Shown: positions 14,444 to 22,383 of the stretch, in pieces | How positions within the stretch are numbered: position 1 is the first letter of the stretch | Layout of the letters: each line of letters starts with the position of its first letter | Assembly: GCA_001543015.1 (NCBI GenBank) | Contig: LFLC01000057.1 | Span: 91,457-130,066 of the forward strand | Length of the DNA stretch: 38,610 nucleotides | From: Nitrosopumilus sp. LS_AOA | GTDB lineage: Archaea; Thermoproteota; Nitrososphaeria; Nitrososphaerales; Nitrosopumilaceae | Direction of reading: 5' to 3' | Notes under the pieces: model-generated | Databases searched by the model: none | Told to the model about the DNA's origin: nothing | What the model saw: the letters and a program-made list of their open reading frames with translations, nothing else | Translations under genes and position numbers: made by a program

Positions 14444-15907
14444 TCATTGGAATGGATCTATGAATGGGCAATTTACTATATGATCACTATTCATTGGACG
14501 TGCAATACTGACAGTTAACAAATCATCTGCTCTAAATGAATCAATATCAGACTTTGTTTCAAGGATTTTTGCGGATTTTTCATCATTCCATTCAACTAGA
14601 TAAATTCTCCACATAGGACTATAATTTTCATCACCTAGTGCAGCTGCTGCAATCCCTGGTTGGAATCCTAATGGACCTGTTCCTTTAATTCCATTTTTGA
14701 ATTGGAAAAGATCAACTGCTGCTGAATTAATAATTAGATTTGCAGAACTTGGAGATGAAACAACTCCCATTGTTTCTGCAGGTCCTGAAGGAGTTGCATC
14801 AGTTACAATATAGTAAATGGTTTTTCCATCAGGTCCCCAACCTCTATGAGCTACAAAAGTTACAGTTAGTTCATCTTCATTAATCTCAACTATTTGGCCT
14901 CCACTATAGGATATTTCATCAATAATTTCTGCATCATCTCTGATTTTCATCTGGCCATCGGGCCAAATAATTTGAGGTGTATTAAGAACAATACCTGTTT
15001 CATTAAATTCAATTCTACCACTTTCATTTGCAGCAATTATGTCAGTTGATGATTCAAATACAATTTCTTTTTGACCATTCTTCCATGTTACTTCAATAAC
15101 AGAATTTAATGCACTATATTGTGACTCCTGGGATGGAGTACTAGAAAATACTTCATCTTGGAATCCATAAATGCCGTCTCCTTTAATTCCATTTTTAAAA
15201 ATAAATAATTTTTGTAGTGCCTCTTCTGGTACATTTGAAATGACTGTTGATAGTTCAACATTCCATTCTTGTTTTTCTGAAAGCGTTTTTGTATAATCCT
15301 CATCACTTCCATCAGTAATAATGTAAAGTATTTGGCCTCCTTCATAGATTCCTTTATGCATTGGAATTGTAGCTGGAACATTTGTTCGAGCAATCAATGA
15401 TACCGGTTCTTCTTTTTCTAATTCAATTTTTTGCATAATTACTTCAATGGGTTGCCCACGTATCCAGCCATCAACACTAACAGTTGTGGTAAATTTTTTG
15501 GAAGTTGGTGAATGTAATGCAAGTGCAGAACCTGTAAACTCAAAAGAACCTGATTTTTCATCTAAATCAATTAAAGATAATCCATAGATAGAATTTCCAT
15601 CAATAGTCCATGTAGGTTGGCCTTTTGCATCTTGTGAGTTAATTTCATGTAAAACAACAATCTGAACAGGCTCGCTTGAAGTAAATGTCATAGAACCATC
15701 ATAAAGAGTTCCATCGTTTGGTGATAGAATAAGTGCTAATTGGTGATTTTGATGTCCTTGGCCTGGATCTTGTGAAGATGTAATTGTTTGGGTAAAATGA
15801 ATTTTTTTCCTAGAACCTGCATCAGCGAATTGATCAGTTGTTGAAGAAATAGAAATAATACTTGTTACAAAAATTGCAACAATTACAATAGCAATAATTT
15901 TTTTCAA
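14444..15907 (-). CDS. Secreted protein with a duplicated beta domain
   Basis: The 487-residue product starts with TTG 15907 and has an N-terminal signal segment (5-25) followed by a His-bearing stretch (GHQNHQ, 51-56). Two copies of one domain follow. ILYIITD (193-199) with LFIFKNGIKGDGIYGFQ (234-250) match IYYIVTD (364-370) with LFQFKNGIKGTGPLGFQ (400-416), about 166-171 residues apart. Each copy continues to a WKNGQK / WNDEKS strand. This resembles families of unknown function seen in AOA (DUF7482-like), often proposed to be exported or metal-binding. There is no C-terminal membrane helix or PEFG tail, so it is probably released or held by another partner. The function is unknown. Confidence 0.6.
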   Translation of the reverse strand: MKKIIAIVIVAIFVTSIISISSTTDQFADAGSRKKIHFTQTITSSQDPGQGHQNHQLALILSPNDGTLYDGSMTFTSSEPVQIVVLHEINSQDAKGQPTWTIDGNSIYGLSLIDLDEKSGSFEFTGSALALHSPTSKKFTTTVSVDGWIRGQPIEVIMQKIELEKEEPVSLIARTNVPATIPMHKGIYEGGQILYIITDGSDEDYTKTLSEKQEWNVELSTVISNVPEEALQKLFIFKNGIKGDGIYGFQDEVFSSTPSQESQYSALNSVIEVTWKNGQKEIVFESSTDIIAANESGRIEFNETGIVLNTPQIIWPDGQMKIRDDAEIIDEISYSGGQIVEINEDELTVTFVAHRGWGPDGKTIYYIVTDATPSGPAETMGVVSSPSSANLIINSAAVDLFQFKNGIKGTGPLGFQPGIAAAALGDENYSPMWRIYLVEWNDEKSAKILETKSDIDSFRADDLLTVSIARPMNSDHIVNCPFIDPFQ

Positions 15908-15945
15908 CGAATTTGATTATAGTTATTCCCTTAAATTATTTTGTC

Positions 15946-17349
15946 TTAGTTAATTTTGTCAAGAGTAAATTCATCATGTAAGGCTCGTACTGCAGTATTT
16001 GTATCAGAATTTTTTACAACAAATGCGAGATTTAGTTCAGATGAACCTTGAGTAATCATCGATACATTTACTTTATTTTTTTGAATTGCAGTAAAAACTC
16101 TTGATGCAACTCCAACGGTACCTCGCATCCCTGAACCAATTAATGCAATTATTGCTACATTAGTAGTGACTTCTAGCTTTTTGATAATTTTTCCCAGTAA
16201 TTCCATCTCCAAAGAATTAGTTGCTTTATCTAAATCAGTATTTTTTACAACAATAGTTATACTTGATTCGGATGGATTTTGTGAGATCATCATTACGTTA
16301 ATTCCAGATTTTGCTAATGTTTCAAATATTTTTGCTGCAGTTCCAGGATTTCCAACCATACTTCCTCCTCTAATATCGATTAATCCATTATTCCGAACGT
16401 TACTCACACATTTTACAGTATTTTTTGCAGCTTTTGATGGAGTAGCAGATACAAGAGTTCCTTCATTTTTTACATTAAATGAACTTCGAATTTTCATAGG
16501 TATTTTTTTCGAAAGTAGAGGCTCAAATGTTCGTGGATGAATTTGTTTTGCTCCAAATAAAGCCATTTCAATTGCTTCAATGTATGATACTTCTTTGAGT
16601 AATTTTGCATTTTTGACAATCTTAGGATCTGCAGTCATTAATCCATCTACATCACTCATTAACCAAATTTCATCAGCTTTAATACAAGAACCAATTATTG
16701 TTGCAGAATAATCAGATCCCCCTCTTCCAAAAGTAGTTACATGTCCATGTTGATCTGCACCTGCAAAACCTCCTACAACAGGAACAGTTTTCTTTTCAAA
16801 CAGAGATTCAACTATTTTTGATATTCTTAATCTAGATGTATCCATTAGTGGTTTTGATTCACCAAAATTAGAATCAGTTACAATTCCTACTTCTTTACCT
16901 GTTAAAGGAATTGATTTTTTCCCATAATCATTAAGTGAAGATGAAATTAATTTTATGGATAATCGTTCACCAAATGAAATTAAATAATCCATTGATCTTG
17001 GTGTAACTTCACCTAACAATACCATCCCATCTATTAATGCAAGAAGTTCTGTGAAATCTTGATCTAATTTCTGTAATAGTTTCTTTTGAATATCTGATTT
17101 TTTGATTGTTTGTTTTGCTAATTGTTTATGTCTATTGATTATTTTTGCTGCAAGTTGTTCGGCTTTTGATTTATTTTCTCTTTTTATTGATTCTGATATT
17201 TCAATGAGATCATCAGTAGTTCCACTCATTGCAGAACAAACAACAACAATTTGATTATTCTTTGATAAAGAGCTTAGATATTTTGCTATTTTCTGAATAT
17301 CTTTTGTAGTAGATATTGATGTTCCACCATATTTTATTACAAGTCTCAA
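15946..17349 (-). CDS. Aspartate kinase
   Basis: The 467-residue product phosphorylates L-aspartate, the first step to lysine, threonine and methionine. IKYGGTS (4-10) opens the amino-acid-kinase domain, with GGFAGADQHGHVTTFGRGGSDYSA holding the catalytic and nucleotide-binding residues. Two C-terminal ACT domains (about 315-380 and 395-460) suggest allosteric feedback by an end product such as lysine or threonine. The start is TTG 17349. It lies between the secreted duplicated-domain gene and pcn on the same strand, with gaps of about 38 and 35 bases, so it may be part of a longer transcript. Motifs and length are normal. Confidence 0.95.
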   Translation of the reverse strand: MRLVIKYGGTSISTTKDIQKIAKYLSSLSKNNQIVVVCSAMSGTTDDLIEISESIKRENKSKAEQLAAKIINRHKQLAKQTIKKSDIQKKLLQKLDQDFTELLALIDGMVLLGEVTPRSMDYLISFGERLSIKLISSSLNDYGKKSIPLTGKEVGIVTDSNFGESKPLMDTSRLRISKIVESLFEKKTVPVVGGFAGADQHGHVTTFGRGGSDYSATIIGSCIKADEIWLMSDVDGLMTADPKIVKNAKLLKEVSYIEAIEMALFGAKQIHPRTFEPLLSKKIPMKIRSSFNVKNEGTLVSATPSKAAKNTVKCVSNVRNNGLIDIRGGSMVGNPGTAAKIFETLAKSGINVMMISQNPSESSITIVVKNTDLDKATNSLEMELLGKIIKKLEVTTNVAIIALIGSGMRGTVGVASRVFTAIQKNKVNVSMITQGSSELNLAFVVKNSDTNTAVRALHDEFTLDKIN

Positions 17350-17384
17350 TTCAAAATACCTGAATGATTTAATCTTTAAATGCT

Positions 17385-18131
17385 TTAACTTTCCACACGT
17401 GGAGCCAAGTAAAAGTGAATTCTGCCAATATTTGCTACTTTGAATTCAATTCTTAGAGGTTTTGCGCTTGAAAATTCACATGTAATCATGCCTGCATTGC
17501 TTCCTACAGCTTTTACTACGGGATTTAGATATTCTAGACTGTAAGTACCCACACTATCTTCTTTTGAAGAAATCTCTTCAATGTCTTTATCATCTTTATC
17601 TAAATCAATCACGACTTCTCCAGAATCACCTTTGCCTGAAAAATCTGCTTTTGAATCAATTGTTTGAATTGTTAGATAATCAGATACAACCTGGACATCG
17701 CCTAAAATTTTATCAAATTTTGAAGATGATAAAACAATTTTTGAATCATATGGGATTTTTGGTAATGGGGTATCTGTTGCAGAACTTTCAATTAAACGCA
17801 TTTTGTATTTTTTATTTTTTCCAACTGTTACAAGTAACATGTTTTCATCAGAAATACTTATTTCAATACTATCTTTTTTATCTGCTCTTCTGATAAGTTT
17901 TGAAAATTCATCAATTCTTACTCCAAATTTAATATCACTATCACATTCATATTTTTCAAATGCAGAATTTGGCCAAGAAATATCAATTAGTGCAACATGT
18001 GATGGATCCATTCCTCTAAAAGAAATCCCTTCTGCAGTTGCAACAAATGTAGCTTCTTCAACAAGTGTAGAAATTGCAGAAATTATTGCCTTTAGATCAT
18101 CTGAACCACTAGTTTTTGCTTCAAAAGTCAA
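17385..18131 (-). CDS. pcn: DNA polymerase sliding clamp (PCNA)
   Basis: The 248-residue product matches archaeal PCNA, the homotrimeric ring that tethers DNA polymerases and other replication proteins. MTFEAKTSGSDDLKAIISAIS at the N-terminus, the PSHVALIDISWPNSAF stretch, and a C-terminal YLAPRVES are typical. The start is TTG 18131. It is the last gene of an rpoL-tfs-pcn run on the minus strand, an arrangement also seen in other archaea, which may tie clamp supply to transcription factors. One gene copy suggests a homotrimer. Confidence 0.95.
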   Translation of the reverse strand: MTFEAKTSGSDDLKAIISAISTLVEEATFVATAEGISFRGMDPSHVALIDISWPNSAFEKYECDSDIKFGVRIDEFSKLIRRADKKDSIEISISDENMLLVTVGKNKKYKMRLIESSATDTPLPKIPYDSKIVLSSSKFDKILGDVQVVSDYLTIQTIDSKADFSGKGDSGEVVIDLDKDDKDIEEISSKEDSVGTYSLEYLNPVVKAVGSNAGMITCEFSSAKPLRIEFKVANIGRIHFYLAPRVES

Positions 18132-18165
18132 ATCAATTTTCTTGATTCAAAGTTCCAGTTAAACG

Positions 18166-18480
18166 TTATGTGTAATCACGCCAAGTGTATTTACATTTCT
18201 GACAACGATAAAACCTAGTTGTAGGTTCATCTGCACTTCTTGTTTGAAACATCCATCCAACTGCTTCATCATGACCGCATTTTTCACAATCAATTTTGAG
18301 TGTTGGCATTGATTCTTCTCCTTCATTTCCCTCAAAAGCAAGAAGAGAAAAATCCGGTTCTTCTTCATTAGTTTTTTTTGTTTGTTTTACTTTTTGTCCT
18401 TCAGTATAACCACATTTAGAACATTCAAGTCCAGAAGTACCTTTTTTTAATTTGACCTCACATTTGGGGCAAAACTTCAA
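18166..18480 (-). CDS. tfs: Transcription factor S (TFIIS-like; RpoM family)
   Basis: The 104-residue product is TFS, which stimulates RNA cleavage by backtracked archaeal RNA polymerase. Two zinc ribbons are visible: C4/C7/C20/C23 and C65/C68/C93/C96. The catalytic acidic pair D84-E85 lies in RSADEPTTRFYRC, as needed for the cleavage-inducing hairpin. The start is TTG 18480, one base after the rpoL stop, so translational coupling is likely. pcn follows 34 bases after its stop. A role as a subunit of RNA polymerase (RpoM) was an older reading; the catalytic DE favours TFS. Confidence 0.96.
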   Translation of the reverse strand: MKFCPKCEVKLKKGTSGLECSKCGYTEGQKVKQTKKTNEEEPDFSLLAFEGNEGEESMPTLKIDCEKCGHDEAVGWMFQTRSADEPTTRFYRCQKCKYTWRDYT

Positions 18481-18481
18481 T

Positions 18482-18760
18482 CTAATTTACCTTAATTTTG
18501 GAATTAAATAGTTTTTTGAGATCGTCTGCAACTTTTATTGATGTATCTGTGGCTTTTTTAATCTCGTTGAGTGGTTTTGTACTAGAATTGATTTTCATCC
18601 AACATTCATTGGTAAGAGGATGTTTTACAATGACACCTGCAAAATTGATATTTGACTGCTTTAGAAGCTCATGCTGAACAATATATAAAATTCCAATATC
18701 AGCTTCTGCGATTGAAAAACTGATTTCTTTTGCTTCTGAACTGATTACTTGAGCATTCAT
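18482..18760 (-). CDS. rpoL: DNA-directed RNA polymerase subunit L (Rpb11-like)
   Basis: The 92-residue product matches RpoL, which pairs with RpoD (Rpb3-like) to nucleate polymerase assembly. GILYIVQHELLKQSNINFAG followed by VIVKHPLTNE is the family core (the usual form is HTLGNLL...FAGYxxxHPL); the His-Thr of that core is altered here to ADIGILYIV, a diverged version as is common in thaumarchaea. The gene leads the rpoL-tfs-pcn run; tfs starts one base after its stop. It diverges from the gene at 18813 across a shared TATA element at 18785-18795, about 27-30 bases before its ATG. Confidence 0.85.
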   Translation of the reverse strand: MNAQVISSEAKEISFSIAEADIGILYIVQHELLKQSNINFAGVIVKHPLTNECWMKINSSTKPLNEIKKATDTSIKVADDLKKLFNSKIKVN

Positions 18761-18784
18761 GTAATCAGAAAAAGCACATATTGC

Positions 18785-18795
18785 GGATATAAATC
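18785..18795. promoter_or_regulatory. Shared, roughly symmetric TATA element between rpoL and the gene at 18813
   Basis: GGATATAAATC at 18785-18795 reads ATATAAAT on plus and ATTTATAT on minus. Its centre lies about 30 bases before ATG 18760 (minus) and about 23 before ATG 18813 (plus). No other AT box fits either start, so one element may serve both leaderless transcripts. Confidence 0.5.
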
Positions 18796-18812
18796 ATTAC
18801 GAGTAGTAAGAA

Positions 18813-19349
18813 ATGAGTGAAAGTAGAATATCAGACATAAAATTAGTGAATTCTAAGAAAGAATACACATCTGATGAAAATATCGAGATTAACGTTCAGT
18901 TTTCAGTTGAAGGTGACATTAGAGATGTCTTTAATGAGACAAATTGGACAAAAGCATACAACAACTATGATGTTGGCTTCAAATTGAAATATGGTGTAAA
19001 ATTGGCATCAGGTGGATTTAGGAAAAAAGATTTGGGTAGAACCATTGACACCTATAGAAAAGCAGCAATTTTTTGGACAAGAAATCCAAAACTTGTCAAT
19101 CCAAATAAAGATAGAAGGATTTGGGTTCAGATAGCTAAAAACTTTGAGCCTTTTATCAGACTTACAGAAGAAGAGGTAAGAGAGGAATTATTTGACTTTA
19201 ATGAAAAATTTGTTTTCAAGGCATCAGATTTAGGAAAAGGTAATCATAAAATCGGAGCTGAGTCATTTGCATCATGGCAAAAACATGACTATACAGAACC
19301 TGGAAGTATCAAAAATAGTTCTAGTGAAATTGAAATTGTAATTAATTAG
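18813..19349 (+). CDS. Conserved hypothetical beta-rich protein
   Basis: The 178-residue soluble protein starts with ATG 18813. It reads as an Ig-like or beta-sandwich domain (ISDIKLVNSKKEYTSDENIEINVQFSVEG) with a basic, aromatic-rich centre (RKAAIFWTRNPKLVNPNKDRR) and a C-terminal EIEIVIN strand. No signal peptide, helix bundle or catalytic motif is visible, and no family is recognised. Two small co-directional ORFs follow with gaps of 30 and 10 bases, so the three form one transcript. It is divergent from rpoL and shares its TATA element, so its expression may go with the basal transcription machinery. Confidence 0.65.
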   Translation: MSESRISDIKLVNSKKEYTSDENIEINVQFSVEGDIRDVFNETNWTKAYNNYDVGFKLKYGVKLASGGFRKKDLGRTIDTYRKAAIFWTRNPKLVNPNKDRRIWVQIAKNFEPFIRLTEEEVREELFDFNEKFVFKASDLGKGNHKIGAESFASWQKHDYTEPGSIKNSSSEIEIVIN

Positions 19350-19379
19350 GGATATAAGGAACTTTTTTAGTGAATAATT

Positions 19380-19532
19380 ATGGCAAAATATGACGGTCTT
19401 TTAGGACAACCGCTTCTTGAAGTTGAAGAACCAGATAAGGAAGGTGGAATTACATTTATTCTTAAAGATAATAGATTTTTATTCATTAAAGCAGTCGATG
19501 GAAAAATTGACACGGTATCAATCCCAGAATAG
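19380..19532 (+). CDS. Microprotein (50 aa), paralogue of the next gene
   Basis: The 50-residue product from ATG 19380 reads MAKYDGLLGQPLLEVEEPDK at the start, then a beta-hairpin-like ITFILKDNRFLFIKAVDGKI. It aligns with the neighbouring 48-residue product: M-x-KYD-x-L, an acidic middle, T-x-x-F, N-x-x-L/F-x-IK-x-VD-x-K. The shared pattern, two separate ATGs and tight spacing show that this is a real, duplicated gene pair too short for usual ORF length cut-offs. No family is known. It lies 30 bases after the stop of the gene at 18813 and probably belongs to that operon. Confidence 0.68.
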   Translation: MAKYDGLLGQPLLEVEEPDKEGGITFILKDNRFLFIKAVDGKIDTVSIPE

Positions 19533-19542
19533 GTGAAATGAT

Positions 19543-19689
19543 ATGGGAAAATATGATGAACTCAAAATGTTAGAACTAGTAAAAATAGAAGATTCTGATT
19601 CAGGTAGTGAAGTAACATTATTTTTTCAAGAGAATAAAACTTTGAAGATCAAAGTTGTTGATGATAAATTAGTTTCAGAATTTGTATAA
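19543..19689 (+). CDS. Microprotein (48 aa), paralogue of the preceding gene
   Basis: The 48-residue product from ATG 19543 (MGKYDELKMLELVKIEDSDS, then EVTLFFQENKTLKIKVVDDK) shares the KYD start and the IK-x-VD-x-K end with the gene just upstream, 10 bases away; a GGTGA just before the ATG may act as a ribosome-binding site. Both look like small all-beta proteins. The pair probably arose by tandem duplication and is transcribed with the 18813 gene. Function is unknown; a binding partner of the 178-residue protein is one possibility. Its 3' end is one base away from the convergent phosphatase gene. Confidence 0.68.
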   Translation: MGKYDELKMLELVKIEDSDSGSEVTLFFQENKTLKIKVVDDKLVSEFV

Positions 19690-19690
19690 A

Positions 19691-20185
19691 CTAGTTTTTA
19701 ACATGTTTTTCAAAAAAACCAATAGCTAGTTCTTGTATTTCAGATTGAATAGAACCTGGTCTTTCATTTCGAATTTTTTTAATTGCATTATCTGCAGTTA
19801 GTTTTTTATATTTTACAAAGTAACATGCAAGAATTGTTCCTGCTCTTCCTAATCCAGCTGCACAATGAACCATTACTGGATGATCATTTTTAATTTGTTC
19901 ATGAATAAAATCTACTGCAGATTCTATTTTATCCATATCAGGTGCTGCAAAATCTGGAGTCGGTACATGAAGATAATCAATTTTCTGAGTCCATTCATCT
20001 GGAAGAGAATTCTCAGTCATAGTTACAATTGAGTTAACACCTTGATTTACAATCCAATCAAATTCATCAGAACTAGTTGGCATGCCTGAACCAGCCAATT
20101 TTTTTTCAATTAGCCAAGAAAAGTTAGTTGGTTTCTTTGTAATTTTACCATGAACTTTTCTCCAAATATTTCCAGGTTTACTCAT
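19691..20185 (-). CDS. Dual-specificity-type protein phosphatase
   Basis: The 164-residue product from ATG 20185 has the cysteine-phosphatase loop VHCAAGLGRAGT (107-117) with nucleophile C108 and arginine R114, so HCx5R is intact. PTPDFAAPD near 76-84 supplies the likely general-acid Asp. The fold matches small archaeal DSP/PTP-like enzymes that remove phosphate from Tyr, Ser or Thr, or possibly from RNA or phosphoinositides. A TTG at 20197 would add four residues; ATG is preferred. It converges on the microprotein pair and lies downstream of the cyclase gene on the same strand, 54 bases away. Confidence 0.88.
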   Translation of the reverse strand: MSKPGNIWRKVHGKITKKPTNFSWLIEKKLAGSGMPTSSDEFDWIVNQGVNSIVTMTENSLPDEWTQKIDYLHVPTPDFAAPDMDKIESAVDFIHEQIKNDHPVMVHCAAGLGRAGTILACYFVKYKKLTADNAIKKIRNERPGSIQSEIQELAIGFFEKHVKN

Positions 20186-20239
20186 GTAGAGTATCAAAAT
20201 TTGCCTGTTTTTAGCATTACGAAATTTTTTAAGAGTAGA

Positions 20240-20896
20240 TTAAGATGCTATTGCTCTCACTGGAGAGCCTGTTGCGTCTTTGAGTTTTAATGGAAGTATT
20301 GTAAAATTAAATTCCTTTGTTAAAATTTTATTCAAGTTTGTTAAATTTTCTACAATCAAAATATTATTTTTTGATAAAATATGGTGAACATTAAATGATT
20401 CATCTTTTCCAAGATCTATACTTGGAGAATCTATTCCAACAAGATTGATATTTTTTGATGAAAGATATTTTGCAGCTGAAATATCTAATCCAGGATTTTC
20501 TGTGAAATAGTTATCTTTTTTCAGATTTTTTTGCCATCCAGTATAGAAAAATATCGATGAATTATTAGTAATTTTTCCATTCTTTTTTTCAAATAAAGTA
20601 ATATCTGTTTTTGAAATTTTAGTATTCTTAGTTTTTTCTAATTTGATCAAAATTGCTTTTCCTAGAAGTCTATTAAGAGGAATTTGGTGAATTTTCATTC
20701 CATTTTTAACAAAATGGAATGGTGCATCAAGATGAGTCCCAGTATGTGTGCTTAGGAATAATAATTCAAGATTATATCCATCATCTTTTAGATTTGACCA
20801 TGAAATGAATTGTGGTTTTGGTGAACCAGGAAAGCTTGGAATTGATTCAGATATTGTTAAAGTAAGATCTATTGGTTTCACATCAATAGAATTCAT
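20240..20896 (-). CDS. Cyclase-family metal hydrolase (kynurenine-formamidase-like)
   Basis: The 218-residue product carries HTGTHLDAPFHF at 51-62, the metal-binding motif of the cyclase superfamily, with H51, H55, D57 and H61 as probable ligands. Known members include kynurenine formamidase and isatin hydrolase, which open amide or lactam bonds. The start is ATG 20896. The substrate here is not deducible; no other tryptophan-degradation gene is present. It may be co-transcribed with the phosphatase downstream. Confidence 0.85.
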   Translation of the reverse strand: MNSIDVKPIDLTLTISESIPSFPGSPKPQFISWSNLKDDGYNLELLFLSTHTGTHLDAPFHFVKNGMKIHQIPLNRLLGKAILIKLEKTKNTKISKTDITLFEKKNGKITNNSSIFFYTGWQKNLKKDNYFTENPGLDISAAKYLSSKNINLVGIDSPSIDLGKDESFNVHHILSKNNILIVENLTNLNKILTKEFNFTILPLKLKDATGSPVRAIAS

Positions 20897-20956
20897 TAGT
20901 AATTAATCAGTTTTTGAACTGTCAAAGGTTAAATACTGTTTGATGAAAATTTTCGT

Positions 20957-21214
20957 GTGCCTACTGCATATGTTTTATTGAATTCTGATTTAGGATCAGA
21001 TGAGTCAATAATAGACGAAGTAAAAAAAATTCTAGTTGAAGAAGATGTCACGTATGAAATTCAAGGTGTTTATGGAGTGTATGATATAGTCTTAAAATTA
21101 ACTTCAAACGATGCTGAAAAACTACGTGGAATTATTACCAATAAAGTTAGAAAAATTAGTAAAATTCAATCTACTTTGACTATGATGGTAATTGAAGAAC
21201 AAGAAAATCTATAA
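20957..21214 (+). CDS. Stand-alone Lrp/AsnC ligand-binding (RAM) domain protein
   Basis: The 85-residue product starts with GTG 20957. Its alternating strand and helix pattern (TAYVLLNSDLGSDESIIDEVKK, QGVYGVYDIVLKLTSNDAEKL, TLTMMVIEE) is that of the RAM domain, the alpha-beta ligand-binding half of Lrp/AsnC regulators, without the N-terminal HTH. Such stand-alone domains are common in archaea and may bind amino acids and pair with full-length Lrp proteins. Glutamine synthetase and aspartate kinase in the window are possible contexts, but there is no direct link. Its 3' end overlaps the convergent class V PLP gene by 6 bases. Confidence 0.88.
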   Translation: MPTAYVLLNSDLGSDESIIDEVKKILVEEDVTYEIQGVYGVYDIVLKLTSNDAEKLRGIITNKVRKISKIQSTLTMMVIEEQENL

Positions 21215-22360
21215 TTTTTTTATTGCATCAATTACCTGAAGAATTTCAGATTCCGTATTAAAAAAATGTGGAGAAGCTCGAACTATTTTTTTTTCCATAA
21301 TTTCTCTAACAGCTAAAATAATATTTTGTTTTTCAAGTGTATCCACAATTTTTTGTGAATCTAATCCTTTAATGTTAAAAGATACAATGCTTGTTCTATC
21401 GTTTGGATTTTCGGGTCCATACAAAATAATATTTGGAATTTTTAATAATTCCTCTCTAAAAAGATTTGACAAGTATTGGTTTTTCTTATGAATATTATTC
21501 ATTCCAAATTTTACTAAGTATCTGATAGATGATTCTAATCCAACAATTCCCACATAATTTCTAAAACCAGTTTGAAATTTTTCTGGTAATTCTTTGAAAG
21601 CAAGATTTGAATCATCATAAATAATTGCAGACTCGCCTCCAATTGTCATTGGTTCTAATAATTCACTAGATTTTCTATTACAATAAAATAATCCAGTACC
21701 CATTGGTCCACAAAGCCATTTAGATCCATTAAATGACATGAAATTACATTTAATTTTAGATACATCAATTTCTCCTATACATCCAATGGTTTGAGCACTA
21801 TCAATAAAAAATGGAATTTTATCTTCAAGTATTTTTCCAATTTCTTTTACAGGTAAAATAGAGCCTGTATTATACAAAGCATGACTAAGTGCAACTAGTT
21901 TTGTATTATCATCAATAAAAGATTCTAGATCATCTAATTTGAAAAAACCATTTTCATCAATAGGGAGATTTTTTATTGAGATTTTATCTTTTAACTTAAT
22001 CCAGGGATAAAAATTTGAATGATGTTCATGCCCCATTCCACGAATAATAATATTGGATTTATCATTAAAAGAAAGGCCATTTGCCACAATATTGATCCCA
22101 TCAGTAGTACTTTGCGTAAGAACAACTTCATCAGGTTGACAAGAAATTATTTCTGCAATTATTTTCCGTACATTTCTTAGTTTTTCAGTGATAAATGGTT
22201 CAGAATCCTTTGAATCTGGACCAATAGAATTGTATGAAATAAGAAATTCTTTCATGGCTTCAATACTTTGTAAGGGCATAAGAGAAACAGATGCATTATT
22301 TAGATAGATTTTATCTGATCTAGGAAAATCATCTGAAATATCTTTTGATACTAAATTCAT
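21209..22360 (-). CDS. Class V PLP-dependent enzyme, cysteine-desulfurase-like but lacking the active-site Cys
   Basis: The 383-residue product from ATG 22360 belongs to the class V aminotransferase / cysteine desulfurase group. SFNGSKWLCGPMGTGLFY (209-226) contains the probable Schiff-base lysine K214; FFIDSAQTIG holds the Asp to the pyridine N, and HALYNTGSILPV the aromatic stack region. Group-II desulfurases (SufS) carry a GHHCA loop before the final RASPHFFNTE motif; here that region reads AVREIMEKKIVRASPHF with no cysteine. It may therefore be a desulfurase-fold enzyme with another reaction (lyase, epimerase) or an unusual desulfurase. It diverges from the RecA-like gene, with 23 bases between starts. 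Confidence 0.8.
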   Translation of the reverse strand: MNLVSKDISDDFPRSDKIYLNNASVSLMPLQSIEAMKEFLISYNSIGPDSKDSEPFITEKLRNVRKIIAEIISCQPDEVVLTQSTTDGINIVANGLSFNDKSNIIIRGMGHEHHSNFYPWIKLKDKISIKNLPIDENGFFKLDDLESFIDDNTKLVALSHALYNTGSILPVKEIGKILEDKIPFFIDSAQTIGCIGEIDVSKIKCNFMSFNGSKWLCGPMGTGLFYCNRKSSELLEPMTIGGESAIIYDDSNLAFKELPEKFQTGFRNYVGIVGLESSIRYLVKFGMNNIHKKNQYLSNLFREELLKIPNIILYGPENPNDRTSIVSFNIKGLDSQKIVDTLEKQNIILAVREIMEKKIVRASPHFFNTESEILQVIDAIKKL

Positions 22361-22383
22361 TATTATATCTGTAAAATGCTACT

